A stretch of 64,000 nucleotides of DNA from Ensifer sp. LC163 (lineage in GTDB: Bacteria > Pseudomonadota > Alphaproteobacteria > Rhizobiales > Rhizobiaceae). Position numbers and translations under genes: made by a program. The notes below the pieces were generated by a model, which saw only the letters and a list, made by a program, of their open reading frames with translations, had not been told where the DNA came from and did not search any database. Of the stretch, positions 15,597 to 24,683 are shown one piece after another (the stretch's first letter is position 1; every line of letters starts with the position of its first letter). Location of the stretch: assembly GCF_001695855.1 (NCBI RefSeq), contig NZ_MBSS01000001.1, positions 661,644-725,643 of the forward strand, written 5' to 3'.

Positions 15597-17309
15597 ATGA
15601 GGGGTGCAGTGATGTCCGCGGCGTTGGAACGAATGATCGACCAGGGCGTCGGCCGCGAGCCGGCCGACATCGCGCTCAAGGGCGGGCGCTTCTTCGATCT
15701 GGTGACGGGTGAGCTGATTGCCTCCGACATCGCCATATCGGGGGGCCGCGTCGTCGGCACCTATGGCGACTATGAGGGGCGCGAGGAGATCGATATCTCC
15801 GGCCGCATCGTCGTGCCCGGTTTCATCGATACACATCTGCACATCGAATCCTCGCTCGTCACGCCGCATGAGTTCGACCGCTGCGTGCTGCCGCTCGGCA
15901 TCACCACCGTCATCTGTGACCCGCACGAGATCGCCAACGTGCTCGGCACCGAGGGCATCCAGTTCTTTCTCGATTCCGCCCTCGAGACCATCATGGATAT
16001 CCGCGTGCAGCTGTCGTCCTGCGTGCCGGCAACGCATCTGGAGACATCAGGCGCCGACCTGCCAATCGAAAGGCTGCTGCCTTTCCGCGACCATCCGAAG
16101 GTGATCGGCCTTGCCGAGTTCATGAACTTCCCCGGCGTCATCCACAAGGATCCCGTGTGCCTGGCGAAGCTGGAGGCGTTCCAGGGCGGCCACATCGACG
16201 GCCACGCGCCTCTGCTGCGTGGAAAGGACCTCAACGGCTACCTCTCGGCCGGCATCCGCACCGAGCATGAATGCACCACCGCGGAAGAGGCGATGGAGAA
16301 GATCCGCAAGGGCATGCACATCCTGGTGCGTGAAGGCTCCGTCTCCAAGGACCTGCACGCGCTGATGCCTGTTATAACTGAGCGGCTTTCGCCCTATCTT
16401 GCGCTCTGCACCGACGACCGCAATCCACTCGACATCGCCGAGCAGGGCCACCTCGACTACATGATCCGCACCGCGATCGCCGCGGGCGTCGAGCCGCTGG
16501 CGATCTATCGCGCCGCCTCGATCTCGGCCGCGCGTGCCTTCGGCCTTCGCGACCGTGGGCTGGTGGCGCCCGGCTGGCGCGCCGATCTCGTCGTGCTCGA
16601 CAGCCTCGAAAGCTGCCGGGCGCAGATGGTGTTTTCAGGCGGTCGCCGCGTGACCGACGCGCTGTTTGCCACCCGCAAGCCGGTTGCCCCCGTCGGGCTC
16701 GACAGCGTCAAGGCCGGCCATGTCAATGCAAGCGACTTCGGCGTGCCCTATTCCGACAGCGAGACGTCGGTCATCGGCGTCTTGCCGGGCAAGATCATCA
16801 CCGAGCACCGGCGTTACCGTCTGCCGGCTGATGGCAACGAGACCGGCGTCGACCTCGGTCGCGACATCATCAAGGTGGCGGTGATCGAGCGGCATGGGGT
16901 CAACGGCAACCACGCCAACGGCTTCGTGCAGGGCTTCGGTCTCAAGAAGGGCGCGATCGCCTCGACGGTTGGCCATGACAGCCACAACATCTGCGTCGTC
17001 GGCGTCAACGTCGAGGACATGGCGACCGCCGCCAATCGGTTTGGCCAGATCAAAGGCGGCTTCGTCGTCGTCGAGGATGGCAAGGTTACCGGCGAGATCG
17101 CATTGCCGGTGGCGGGCCTGATGAGCCTGGAGCCGCACGAATCCGTGCGCGACACCCTGCATCACCTGCGTCAGGCGGCCTTCGCACTTGGCGCAACGTT
17201 GGAGGAGCCGTTCCTGCAGCTCGCCTTCCTGCCGCTACCGGTGATCCCGCACCTGAAGATTTCCGACCGCGGACTTGTCGATGTCGACAAGTTCATGCTG
17301 ATCGGCTGA
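15597..17309 (+). CDS. Adenine deaminase
   Basis: This 570-residue enzyme of the amidohydrolase superfamily (Ade/AdeC type) converts adenine to hypoxanthine plus ammonia. It shows the metal-binding region [21 protein letters not shown], followed by [17 protein letters not shown], and later [27 protein letters not shown] and [18 protein letters not shown]. The C-terminal domain carries [14 protein letters not shown]. Starts at 15597 (AGAGG six bases away) and 15612 (GAGGGG seven bases away) are both possible. The first ribosome site partly uses the last bases of the preceding repeat. It feeds the purine catabolic route encoded further along the window but is not linked to it. Confidence 0.92.
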   Translation: MRGAVMSAALERMIDQGVGREPADIALKGGRFFDLVTGELIASDIAISGGRVVGTYGDYEGREEIDISGRIVVPGFIDTHLHIESSLVTPHEFDRCVLPLGITTVICDPHEIANVLGTEGIQFFLDSALETIMDIRVQLSSCVPATHLETSGADLPIERLLPFRDHPKVIGLAEFMNFPGVIHKDPVCLAKLEAFQGGHIDGHAPLLRGKDLNGYLSAGIRTEHECTTAEEAMEKIRKGMHILVREGSVSKDLHALMPVITERLSPYLALCTDDRNPLDIAEQGHLDYMIRTAIAAGVEPLAIYRAASISAARAFGLRDRGLVAPGWRADLVVLDSLESCRAQMVFSGGRRVTDALFATRKPVAPVGLDSVKAGHVNASDFGVPYSDSETSVIGVLPGKIITEHRRYRLPADGNETGVDLGRDIIKVAVIERHGVNGNHANGFVQGFGLKKGAIASTVGHDSHNICVVGVNVEDMATAANRFGQIKGGFVVVEDGKVTGEIALPVAGLMSLEPHESVRDTLHHLRQAAFALGATLEEPFLQLAFLPLPVIPHLKISDRGLVDVDKFMLIG

Positions 17310-17324
17310 ACGAGATCGGCTCGC

Positions 17325-17789
17325 TCAGTTGTCGGTGAACGACGCCGAGAGCTCCTTGCGAAAATAGACGACCCGCTCGGTTTCCTCGAAACCGAGCGCG
17401 GTGTGCAGGCTCAGGCTTTCCAGGTTGTTAGTGTCGGTGTCGGAGGCAAGCTCCCGGCAGCCGCGGCTGACGGCCCAGCGCTCGGCGGCCGTGATCAGCG
17501 CCCGCGCCACGCCATGGCGCCGGTAGCGGGGAATTACATAGATGCCCTCAAGAAAGGCAACCGGTGACGTCTCGCAGCCATTGACGTAATCGGTGCGCAA
17601 CGAAACCTCGGCAAAGCCGGCAGCGACACCGGCATCGTCTTCGCAAAGGAAAGCGGCCTGCCGCTCCCCGGCGGCGAGACAGGTCTCTATCTCGCCGCGG
17701 TGGATGCCAGCCGGCGTATCGGACCAGAGCGCCAGCCGCATATCCAGCCAGCGTCCAACCATTTCTGTATTCATCGACACCACGCGCAT
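17325..17789 (-). CDS. GNAT acetyltransferase of the AAC(6') aminoglycoside type
   Basis: This 154-residue GNAT protein closely follows the pattern of chromosomal aminoglycoside 6'-N-acetyltransferases. GFAEVSLRTDYVNGCETSPVAFLEGIYVIPRYRRHGVARALI contains the DYVNGC-SPV-FLEGI-V sequence and the acetyl-CoA loop RRHGVA. CRELASDTDTNNLESLSLHTALGFEETERVVYFRKE is the C-terminal half of the same family. The start overlaps the stop of the alpha-glucosidase (TGATG), so translation is coupled. It may acetylate aminoglycosides or a natural aminosugar; pairing with an alpha-glucosidase makes the second possible. Resistance activity is not shown by sequence alone. Confidence 0.82.
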   Translation of the reverse strand: MRVVSMNTEMVGRWLDMRLALWSDTPAGIHRGEIETCLAAGERQAAFLCEDDAGVAAGFAEVSLRTDYVNGCETSPVAFLEGIYVIPRYRRHGVARALITAAERWAVSRGCRELASDTDTNNLESLSLHTALGFEETERVVYFRKELSASFTDN

Positions 17790-19426
17790 CAAAGTTTCCC
17801 GCAATAGGCAGTCAGACCATTGAGTTTGAGCACGCCGCCCGCGACCTGCGCCGATTGGCCCGGCAAGGGCATGGCTTCCACGACCGTATCGGAAACGAGG
17901 AATTCCTGCGGCTCCCGCGTCAGGTTGAAGACGAAGAGCAACCGCTCGCCATCCTTCTCGCGGATGAACGCCAGAAGGTCGCGGTTGCTCTCGACGAACG
18001 ACATGTCACCGTCGTGCAGGACCGCATGCGATTTGCGAAAGGTCAGCATGGCGCGATAATGGTTCAGCACCGTGACAGCGCCAGCCTCCTGCGTATCGAC
18101 CGCCAGCCGCGCCTGTTCAGCCGGCACCGGCAGCCACGGTTTTCCGGCAGAGAAACCAGCATTCTCGGCGGTCACCTCCCACACCATCGGCGTGCGGCAG
18201 CCATCCCTGCCCTTGAAGGACGGCCAGAAGCGAATGCCATAGGGGTCGCGCAGATCCTCGAAGGCGAGATCCGCCTCAGATAGGCCAAGCTCCTCACCCT
18301 GGTAGAGACAGACCGAGCCGCGCAGGCTTGCGAGCAAGGTGATCGCCAGCTTGGCGACCACGTCCCGTTCCGCCTCGCTCTCGGCAAAGCGGCTGACATG
18401 GCGCATGACGTCGTGGTTGGAAAAGGCCCAGCACACCCAGCCGTCGGTGACGGCCTTCTGGAAATTGTCGACGCAGCGGCGGATATGGCCGGCGGTGAAA
18501 TCCGGACCGAGCAGATCGAAGGTGTAGCACATGTGCAGCTTGTCGCCGCCGCTGGTGTAGGCCGCCACCGTCTTCAGCGACCGTGCCCCGTCTCCCACCT
18601 CGCCCACCGTCGTGCGCCCGCCATAGCCATCGAGCAAGGCCCGGAACCGCTGGAGAAAGGCGACGTTCTCCGGCTGGCTCTTGTCGTAGAGATGGTCCTG
18701 CATGCCGTAGGGATTGACGTCGGGCGCATCGTTGCTGGTCGCATCTAGGTCCGGCACGAGCGGCGGATTGTCCCTGAGATGGCGATCGTGGAAATAGAAG
18801 TTGACGGTATCCAGCCGGAAGCCGTCGACGCCGCGGTCGAGCCAGAAGCGCGCGGCATCAAGCACTGCGTCCTGAACTTCCGGGTTATGGAAATTGAGAT
18901 CCGGCTGCGAAGCGAGGAAGTTGTGCATGTAATATTGCTTGCGCACCCCGTCCCATTCCCAGGCCGGGCCGCCGAAGATCGAAAGCCAGTTGTTGGGCGC
19001 AGTCCCGTCCGGCTTCGGGTCGGCCCAGACATACCAGTCTGCCTTCGGGCTCTCGCGACTGGCGCGGCTTTCGACGAACCAGGGATGACGATCGGACGAA
19101 TGCGAAATCACCTGGTCGATGATCACCTTGAGGCCAAGGTGGTGCGCCTCCGCCAGCATCGCATCGAAATCGGCAAGGGTGCCGAACATCGGATCGATAT
19201 CGCAATAATCCGAGACGTCATAGCCCATGTCTGCCTGCGGCGAGGTAAAGAACGGCGACAGCCAGATGGCGTCGACGCCGAGCGAGGCGATGTGGCCGAG
19301 CCGTCGCGTGACGCCCTTCAAGTCGCCGATGCCATCGTCATCGGTATCCTGAAACGAGCGCGGATAGACCTGATAGATCACCGCGCCGCGCCACCAATCG
19401 TCACCCGAACCCTGCTGAGACGCCAT
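17789..19426 (-). CDS. GH13 alpha-glucosidase
   Basis: This 545-residue cytoplasmic enzyme of the oligo-1,6-glucosidase/alpha-glucosidase branch of family GH13 has DDWWRGAVIYQVYPRSFQDTDDDGIGDLKGV at the N-terminus, region I DQVISHSSDRHPWF, region II GFRLDTVNFYFHD (nucleophile Asp in FRLD), region III TTVGEVGDG (acid/base Glu) and region IV FSNHDVMRH. It releases glucose from maltose, sucrose-like or trehalulose-type sugars. The start at 19426 (MASQQGSGDDWWRG) has a GGGGG ribosome site. It resembles Sinorhizobium AglA, but no agl transport genes lie next to it; instead an AAC(6')-like gene follows directly. Confidence 0.92.
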   Translation of the reverse strand: MASQQGSGDDWWRGAVIYQVYPRSFQDTDDDGIGDLKGVTRRLGHIASLGVDAIWLSPFFTSPQADMGYDVSDYCDIDPMFGTLADFDAMLAEAHHLGLKVIIDQVISHSSDRHPWFVESRASRESPKADWYVWADPKPDGTAPNNWLSIFGGPAWEWDGVRKQYYMHNFLASQPDLNFHNPEVQDAVLDAARFWLDRGVDGFRLDTVNFYFHDRHLRDNPPLVPDLDATSNDAPDVNPYGMQDHLYDKSQPENVAFLQRFRALLDGYGGRTTVGEVGDGARSLKTVAAYTSGGDKLHMCYTFDLLGPDFTAGHIRRCVDNFQKAVTDGWVCWAFSNHDVMRHVSRFAESEAERDVVAKLAITLLASLRGSVCLYQGEELGLSEADLAFEDLRDPYGIRFWPSFKGRDGCRTPMVWEVTAENAGFSAGKPWLPVPAEQARLAVDTQEAGAVTVLNHYRAMLTFRKSHAVLHDGDMSFVESNRDLLAFIREKDGERLLFVFNLTREPQEFLVSDTVVEAMPLPGQSAQVAGGVLKLNGLTAYCGKL

Positions 19427-19541
19427 GCCCTGCCCCCGTGAAACCGATCTGTGCGCCAAGATGTAGCCTCGCCCGGCGCGCGAGTAAACGCCGGACTGCG
19501 GTCGCGTCACCGCCCAAATCGGCAACGTCGGAAAACAATCT

Positions 19542-19570
19542 CTTGCCGAGACCGGCCTTGAACCTTATCC
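19542..19570 (+). promoter_or_regulatory. Putative kdgK promoter
   Basis: CTTGCC (19542-19547) and TTATCC (19565-19570) are separated by 17 bases, a partial match to the rhizobial CTTGAC-N17-CTATAT pattern, 36 bp before the likely start of the kinase gene. Confidence 0.35.
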
Positions 19571-19605
19571 CGTCAGCACGGGAAAAACCAAAGGGAGAGA
19601 AGACG

Positions 19606-20520
19606 TTGGCCGGAACGATGCTTTCGATCGGGGAGTGCATGGTCGAACTGATGCAGGCCGAGGGCGGTCTGTTGCGCAAGGGCTATGCCGGCGATACTTT
19701 CAACGCTGCCTATTACGCGCGGCTGTTCATGCCGAGCGACTGGACGGTCGGCTATTGCTCGGCCGTCGGCATCGACACCGTTTCCGACGAAATGCTCGCC
19801 TTCATGGCCGAAAAGGGCATCGACACCACGCCCGTTCGCAAGATCGAGGGCCGCACGCCGGGCCTCTACATGATCCATCTGAAGGACGGCGAGCGCAGCT
19901 TCTCCTATTGGCGCTCGGCTTCCGCAGCACGGCTTCTCGCCGATGATCCCGACCATCTGCGCCGCGCCATCGAAGGCTCCGATCTCATCCTGTTTTCCGG
20001 CATCACCCTTGCGATCCTGGCGCCCGAGGCGGTGGAAACGCTGCTTGCCGAACTGCGCCGCGCCAAGGCCACAGGAAAACGCGTCGTCTTCGACCCCAAC
20101 ATCCGCCCTCGCCTCTGGGACGACGCCGAGCGCATGCGCCAGACACTGACGGATGGCGCCCGCGCCGCCAGCCTGGTGATGCCGAGCTTCGACGACGAAG
20201 TCACGCATTTCGGAGACGGCTCGATCAAGGCGACGATCGAGCGCTACAAGGCGCTGGGTGTCGCGGATGTGGTCGTCAAGGACGGGGAAAAGGGTGTGAC
20301 ACTGGCTTTTGCTGGCGCAGAGGTCGACCACGTCCCGGCAACGCCGGTCGAGCGTGTGGTCGACACCACCAGCGCCGGCGACAGCTTCAACGGCGCTTTC
20401 CTCTCGCGCCTCGTTGCGGGCGACACGCCGAGCGAGGCTGCAACCTTCGCGGCCCGCATCGCTGCCGGCGTCATCGGCCATCACGGCGCACTCGTCGACA
20501 AGAGCAAGCTCGTCGGCTGA
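19606..20520 (+). CDS. kdgK: 2-dehydro-3-deoxygluconokinase (PfkB family)
   Basis: This sugar kinase of about 304 residues phosphorylates 2-keto-3-deoxygluconate to KDPG for entry into the Entner-Doudoroff route. The N-terminus LSIGECMVELMQAEGGLLRKGYAGDTFNAAYYAR matches KdgK, and the PfkB signature with catalytic Asp is DTTSAGDSFNGAFLSRL near residue 250. The TTG at 19606 is preferred because GGGAG lies eight bases upstream; the ATG at 19618 has no good ribosome site. It is divergent from the alpha-glucosidase. It could also serve the sugar-acid dehydratase route at the far end of the window, but no direct link is visible. Confidence 0.9.
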   Translation: MAGTMLSIGECMVELMQAEGGLLRKGYAGDTFNAAYYARLFMPSDWTVGYCSAVGIDTVSDEMLAFMAEKGIDTTPVRKIEGRTPGLYMIHLKDGERSFSYWRSASAARLLADDPDHLRRAIEGSDLILFSGITLAILAPEAVETLLAELRRAKATGKRVVFDPNIRPRLWDDAERMRQTLTDGARAASLVMPSFDDEVTHFGDGSIKATIERYKALGVADVVVKDGEKGVTLAFAGAEVDHVPATPVERVVDTTSAGDSFNGAFLSRLVAGDTPSEAATFAARIAAGVIGHHGALVDKSKLVG

Positions 20521-20568
20521 GGTTCCCCCCAACCGCGATCTGCGGCAGAGAGCGCTGATGCCGACGGC

Positions 20569-21999
20569 TTAGCGCTTCTTGCGGGCCTTGTTCTCGAACG
20601 GATTGTCCGATGCGCGATAGTGGATGCGGATCGGCACGCCGGGCAGGTCGAAATCGTTGCGCAGCCCGTTGATCAGGTAGCGCGTATAGGATTCCGGCAG
20701 CGCGTCGGGGCGTGTGCACGAGATCATGAAGCCCGGCGGGCGGGCCTTCACCTGCGTCATGTACTTCAGTTTCAGGCGGCGGCCGGAAACGGCCGGCGGC
20801 GGATGCTGCACCTGCTGGGAATCGAGCCAGCGGTTGAGACGCGCGGTCGAGATGCGACGGTTCCAGGTCTTGTCGGTGTCGATGATCGCCTGCATCAGGC
20901 GGTCGAGGCCGTAGCCGGTATGGCCGGAAATCGGTATGGCGCGAATGCCGCGCGCCTGTGGCAACAGCCGCTCGGTCTTTTCGCGAAGGTCGGCAAGTAC
21001 CGCCTGCCAATCTTCCACCAGATCCCATTTGTTGAAGGCGAGCACGGCGGCCCGGCCTTCGCGAATGATGAGATCGACGATCTGCAGGTCCTGTTTTTCG
21101 AACGGAATGGTCGCGTCGAAGACGATCACCACCGTTTCGGCAAACCGGATGGCGCGCAGCGCATCGGCGACCGAGAGCTTTTCCAGCTTCTCCTGCACCT
21201 TCGCCTTGCGGCGCATGCCGGCGGTATCGAACATCTTGATGGTGCGGCCGCGCCAGTCCCATTCGACCGAGATCGAATCGCGGGTAATGCCGGCTTCCGG
21301 TCCGGTCAAAAGCCGGTCTTCGCCAAGGAAACGGTTGATCAGCGTCGACTTGCCGGCATTCGGCCGGCCAACGATCGCCACGCGAAGCGGCTTGGTTTCG
21401 TCATAGGCCGGCTCGACCTCATCCTCTTCCGCCGCCTCACCGGTGGTCGGGCGCAGGTCGATGTCAGTCTCGGCCACGTCGTCTTCCGGCGGGTAGGCAC
21501 GGTCTTCACCGATCGCCGCGACGATCGCGTCGCGCAGATCGAGCATGCCCTGGCCATGCTCGGCAGAAATCGGGCAAGGATCGCCAAGCCCCAGCGTAAA
21601 GGCGTCATAGAAGCCGCCGTCCGAACCGCGCGCCTCGGACTTGTTGGCAACCAGCACGACCGGCTTACCGCGCCGACGCAGCATTTCCGCCAGCGTCTTG
21701 TCGGCCGGCGTCAGGCCTGCCTTGGCATCGACCACGAACAGCGACAGGTCGGCTTCGTCGATCGCGGCCTCGGTCTGTGCCCACATGCGGCCCTGAAGGC
21801 TGGAGGGTGCTGACTGCTCGAGACCAGCGGTGTCGACGATGCGGAAGCGCAGGTCGATGAGCTTGGCATCGCCCGGACGGCGGTCACGGGTAACACCCGG
21901 GGTATCGTCGACGAGCGCCAGCTTCTTGCCAACCAGGCGGTTGAACAAGGTGGACTTGCCGACATTGGGGCGCCCGATGATGGCGACGGTGAAACTCAT
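20569..21999 (-). CDS. der: Ribosome biogenesis GTPase Der (EngA)
   Basis: This 476-residue protein has two tandem GTPase domains, the hallmark of Der: G1 motifs GRPNVGKST at residues 9-17 and GRPNAGKST at 211-219, with matching DTAG (G3) and NKS/NKWD (G4) motifs. An acidic linker ([14 protein letters not shown]) joins them, and a C-terminal KH-like domain ([37 protein letters not shown]) ends in a basic tail KARKKR. It acts in 50S subunit assembly and is essential in most bacteria. It is the last gene after the YfgM-like gene, a neighbour it has in many proteobacteria. Confidence 0.97.
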   Translation of the reverse strand: MSFTVAIIGRPNVGKSTLFNRLVGKKLALVDDTPGVTRDRRPGDAKLIDLRFRIVDTAGLEQSAPSSLQGRMWAQTEAAIDEADLSLFVVDAKAGLTPADKTLAEMLRRRGKPVVLVANKSEARGSDGGFYDAFTLGLGDPCPISAEHGQGMLDLRDAIVAAIGEDRAYPPEDDVAETDIDLRPTTGEAAEEDEVEPAYDETKPLRVAIVGRPNAGKSTLINRFLGEDRLLTGPEAGITRDSISVEWDWRGRTIKMFDTAGMRRKAKVQEKLEKLSVADALRAIRFAETVVIVFDATIPFEKQDLQIVDLIIREGRAAVLAFNKWDLVEDWQAVLADLREKTERLLPQARGIRAIPISGHTGYGLDRLMQAIIDTDKTWNRRISTARLNRWLDSQQVQHPPPAVSGRRLKLKYMTQVKARPPGFMISCTRPDALPESYTRYLINGLRNDFDLPGVPIRIHYRASDNPFENKARKKR

Positions 22000-22022
22000 G
22001 AACGTATCCGTTTCCGTCTGAA

Positions 22023-22113
22023 AGCGCTGCGCGTCATCAGGACACGCAGCGCTCCAACACTTTGAAAATCAACATATCCTTTCCAAAGACCGGTCCCGGT
22101 CTTCAGGGATATG
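22023..22113. repeat. Double-palindrome intergenic element between the yfgM-like gene and der
   Basis: AGCGCTGCG at 22023-22031 pairs with CGCAGCGCT at 22045-22053. The linker ACACTTTGAAAAT follows. The second hairpin has outer arms CATATCC / GGATATG and inner arms AAGACCGG (22086-22093) / CCGGTCTT (22096-22103). The palindrome-linker-palindrome plan matches the RIME-like copies, but the palindrome sequences differ. It lies in the probable yfgM-der transcript and may act as a processing or stabilising structure. Confidence 0.6.
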
Positions 22114-22116
22114 CGC

Positions 22117-22785
22117 TTAGGCTTTGCCGCTCGCGGCAATCACGTCGAGCAGCATCTGCGCCCGGCCTGCGACATTGCGCGGGCTCTGGGCGTCATCGAC
22201 GATCTGTTGGAACCAGCTCTTCGCCTTGGCGACGTCGCCGGCCTTGTAGGCAGACAGGCCAAGCGCCTCGCGGGCCGAGTGGCGCATAGTGTTCTGCGGC
22301 ACCGCCAGTTGCTCGACTTCGGCAGAGACTTGGTCATAGGTGCCGTGATCGACCAGCAGGTAAGCGGCACGCAGCCGGGCGGCATCGCGAAGCGCCTCGG
22401 GCAGGCTTGTATCCTTGCCGATATCCGAAAACGCCTTGATGGCGGCATCGGTCTCGCCCTTCTCGGCCTGAAGCGTCGCCGCGCGAAGACGGGCGAGCAC
22501 CGGATAGGCGCCGTAACCGTCCTTCTGCAGGTTGTTCAGGGCGGCCAGCGCTTCATCGGCCTTGTTTTCCTTGGCAAGGTTCAGCGCCTGGAGGAATTCG
22601 TCGCCGGATTTCGAGGACGCGTTGTCGCGCCAGTAGTCGTAGCCGACCTTGCCGACGGTTCCCAGAACGATAAGCACGGCGATCGCCACGATGACGCTGC
22701 CGAAACGGTCCCAGATGTTCTTCATCCGGTCCGAACGCAGTTCTTCATTCACCTCGCGGATAAAGCTGTCGTCTTGGTTCGCCAT
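22117..22785 (-). CDS. YfgM-like membrane-anchored TPR protein
   Basis: This 222-residue protein has a short cytoplasmic N-terminus (SFIREVNEELRSDRMKNIWDRFG), a single membrane helix (SVIVAIAVLIVLGTVGKVGYDYW, about residues 29-51) and a periplasmic helical-repeat domain (tetratricopeptide-like, PF09976 type: GDEFLQALNLAKENKADEALAALNNLQKDGYGAYPVLARLRAA). In E. coli the homologue YfgM is an ancillary factor of the SecYEG translocon acting with PpiD. Adjacency to der is the usual arrangement. It ends close to a double palindrome that separates it from der. Confidence 0.87.
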   Translation of the reverse strand: MANQDDSFIREVNEELRSDRMKNIWDRFGSVIVAIAVLIVLGTVGKVGYDYWRDNASSKSGDEFLQALNLAKENKADEALAALNNLQKDGYGAYPVLARLRAATLQAEKGETDAAIKAFSDIGKDTSLPEALRDAARLRAAYLLVDHGTYDQVSAEVEQLAVPQNTMRHSAREALGLSAYKAGDVAKAKSWFQQIVDDAQSPRNVAGRAQMLLDVIAASGKA

Positions 22786-22878
22786 CGATTGCCCCGGCCT
22801 CTCGGCCTTCCCTGCACGCTATTAGGATTTTGCGCCTTCTACCCGATTTTGTGGCAGTTGTAAGGGGGCGTGCGTCAT

Positions 22879-23466
22879 TTAGCCGACAACCATCGGAGAA
22901 ACACCGATCACCAGTTCGTGCAACTTCCATACAATCACCCCGTAAAGGGCAAGCCCGAGTACCACGGCGATGAGGTCGTAGCGGTAGGAAACGAACGCCG
23001 GATAGGTGATTTCACCGGCGCGCCAGCGCTTTTTCATCGAAATTCGCAGGATGACCGCCCAGGCGAGGAAGGCGCCGAAGAGCAGCACCGACGACGTCTC
23101 GCCATTGGCAAGGAGATGGGCGAGTGCCCAGATCTTGATAGCAAGGATCGCCGGATGTTTGGTGACCGCCCTGATCTTGCCCGGGGGCAGATAGGTGGCC
23201 ACAAGACAGATGCTGGCGATCAGCATCAGTGTCAGCGCGATGTGCGCGAAAAAGACCGGGGGCGTGTAGAGCATGCCGGTGGTGGCACGCGCCTGGTCGA
23301 AGCCATAGGCTATCAGGCCGAGGCCGACCAGCGCGCAAATGCCGTGGATCGCATGCCAGGCACCGGTGCCGCTGCTCGATATCACCGATGCGCGCAGGCC
23401 GGGCGCGAAGCTGCGAACCAGGTGGATGCCCAGGAAGATCACGATACCCAATATCAGCAACGCCAT
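22879..23466 (-). CDS. nnrU: NnrU family membrane protein
   Basis: This 195-residue protein has five or six hydrophobic segments and NnrU family features: LGIVIFLGIHLVRSFAPGLR at the start and TKHPAILAIKIWALAHLLANGETSSVLLFGAFLAWAVILRISMKKR in the middle, with the conserved HP and H residues. NnrU was named for its position near nitric oxide reductase genes, and the family is related to 15-cis-zeta-carotene isomerase Z-ISO. No denitrification genes lie nearby, so its role here is open. It is first on the minus strand before the yfgM-like gene and der. Confidence 0.88.
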   Translation of the reverse strand: MALLILGIVIFLGIHLVRSFAPGLRASVISSSGTGAWHAIHGICALVGLGLIAYGFDQARATTGMLYTPPVFFAHIALTLMLIASICLVATYLPPGKIRAVTKHPAILAIKIWALAHLLANGETSSVLLFGAFLAWAVILRISMKKRWRAGEITYPAFVSYRYDLIAVVLGLALYGVIVWKLHELVIGVSPMVVG

Positions 23467-23502
23467 GTCGTCACCCGTCCTTCATTGTTGTTCTGTCCAC
23501 TC

Positions 23503-23546
23503 ATACCAAGTCTCGATGATGGGTTCCTATCACCGAGACTTGGTAT
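23503..23546. repeat. Palindromic intergenic element (13-bp perfect arms)
   Basis: ATACCAAGTCTCG (23503-23515) and CGAGACTTGGTAT (23534-23546) are perfect inverted arms; TGAT/ATCA extends the stem inward after a one-base bulge. It sits between the divergent nnrU and polysaccharide deacetylase genes. It is of the size and GC content of a dispersed palindromic unit, though no second copy is seen in this window. Confidence 0.7.
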
Positions 23547-23642
23547 CAGGCATAGCCGGAGTGTTGAGAAATTTCCAGACAGATCAAAGGATTGCCGCAT
23601 TCCTGGATAATGGGACGGCATACGCAAATCGTCGCAGATATC

Positions 23643-24662
23643 ATGATCCGAACATTTATTGCCCTTTCCCTCGCCCTTGTCCCTACCCTCGCCCCGGCCG
23701 CCGAACCCACGTTCGACACGACCACGCCTGCTGTTCCTGCGAAGGACAAGCAGCTCGTCATCGTTTCCTTCGACGGCGCACATGACAACGCGCTGTGGGA
23801 GAAGAGCCTGGCGATGGCCAGGCGCACCAATGCGCATTTCACCTATTTCCTCTCCTGCACGTTCCTGATGACACGGGCCGACGGCAAGCAGATCTACAAG
23901 CCGCCGGGGCTGAAACCGGGTCGCTCCAATGTCGGCTTTGCCCAGAGCCGCGAAGAAATCTCCGCCCGCGCCGGCCACATCTGGCAGGCCCATCTCGACG
24001 GCCACGACATCGCCAGCCACGCCTGCGGCCATTTCGACGGCAAGGACTGGACGAAGGCTGACTGGCAAAGTGAATTCTCGACCTTCGACACGGCTCTGCG
24101 CGATGCCTGGAAGAAGGCGGACAAGCCCGAAGCCGAGCCTGAAGGCTGGGCTGAATTTGCCCGGACCGGCATCAAGGGTTTCCGCGCCCCCTACCTTTCG
24201 CTGAGCGATGGCCTGCTTCCCGCCTTGAAGGCATCCGGCTTCACCTATGACGCGAGCCTGGTGACCAAGGGGCCGGGCTGGCCGATGGAGAAGGACGGCC
24301 TGCCGCGCTTCGGTCTGCCGCTGATCCCCGAAGGGCCGTCCAAGCGCCCCGTGATCGGCATGGACTACAATCTGTTCGTACGCCATTCGATGGGCGTCGA
24401 AAACAAGAAGGACAGCGCCGCCTTCGAGGCCCGCACATACGGGGCCTACAGGAAGGCCTTCGACAGGGAGTATGCCGGCGACCGGGTCCCACTGCAGCTC
24501 GGCTTCCATTTCGTCGAAATGAACGGTGGCGCCTACTGGCGCGCGCTCGACCGGCTGCTGACCGAGGTCTGCACCAAACCCGATGTCGCCTGCGTCAGCT
24601 ACGCCCAGGCGCTGCCGATGATCGCGCAGGCAGAAAAGAAGGCGGATCGCTCCGCCTTCTGA
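23643..24662 (+). CDS. Secreted polysaccharide deacetylase family protein
   Basis: This 339-residue protein starts at ATG 23643 with a clean signal peptide (MIRTFIALSLALVPTLAPAAEP, cut near residue 20). The NodB-homology domain is recognisable: VIVSFDGAHDN holds the first catalytic aspartate, HDIASHACGHFDG holds the metal-binding histidines, and GFRAPYLSLSDGLLPALKASGFTYDAS is motif 3. The family removes acetyl groups from peptidoglycan, chitin-like or other polysaccharides in the periplasm or outside. The histidine spacing (SHACGH) departs slightly from the usual HTxxH motif, so the substrate may be unusual. It is convergent with bacA and ends in a terminator hairpin. Confidence 0.85.
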   Translation: MIRTFIALSLALVPTLAPAAEPTFDTTTPAVPAKDKQLVIVSFDGAHDNALWEKSLAMARRTNAHFTYFLSCTFLMTRADGKQIYKPPGLKPGRSNVGFAQSREEISARAGHIWQAHLDGHDIASHACGHFDGKDWTKADWQSEFSTFDTALRDAWKKADKPEAEPEGWAEFARTGIKGFRAPYLSLSDGLLPALKASGFTYDASLVTKGPGWPMEKDGLPRFGLPLIPEGPSKRPVIGMDYNLFVRHSMGVENKKDSAAFEARTYGAYRKAFDREYAGDRVPLQLGFHFVEMNGGAYWRALDRLLTEVCTKPDVACVSYAQALPMIAQAEKKADRSAF

Positions 24663-24668
24663 TTGTTT
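24638..24668 (+). terminator. Terminator between the deacetylase gene and bacA
   Basis: GAAGGCGGA (24638-24646) and TCCGCCTTC (24651-24659) form a perfect 9-bp stem with a TCGC loop, followed by TGATTGTTT. The stem contains the last codons of the deacetylase gene. It could also stop bacA transcripts arriving from the other side. Confidence 0.7.
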
Positions 24669-24683
24669 CGCATTTGGCCCGGC

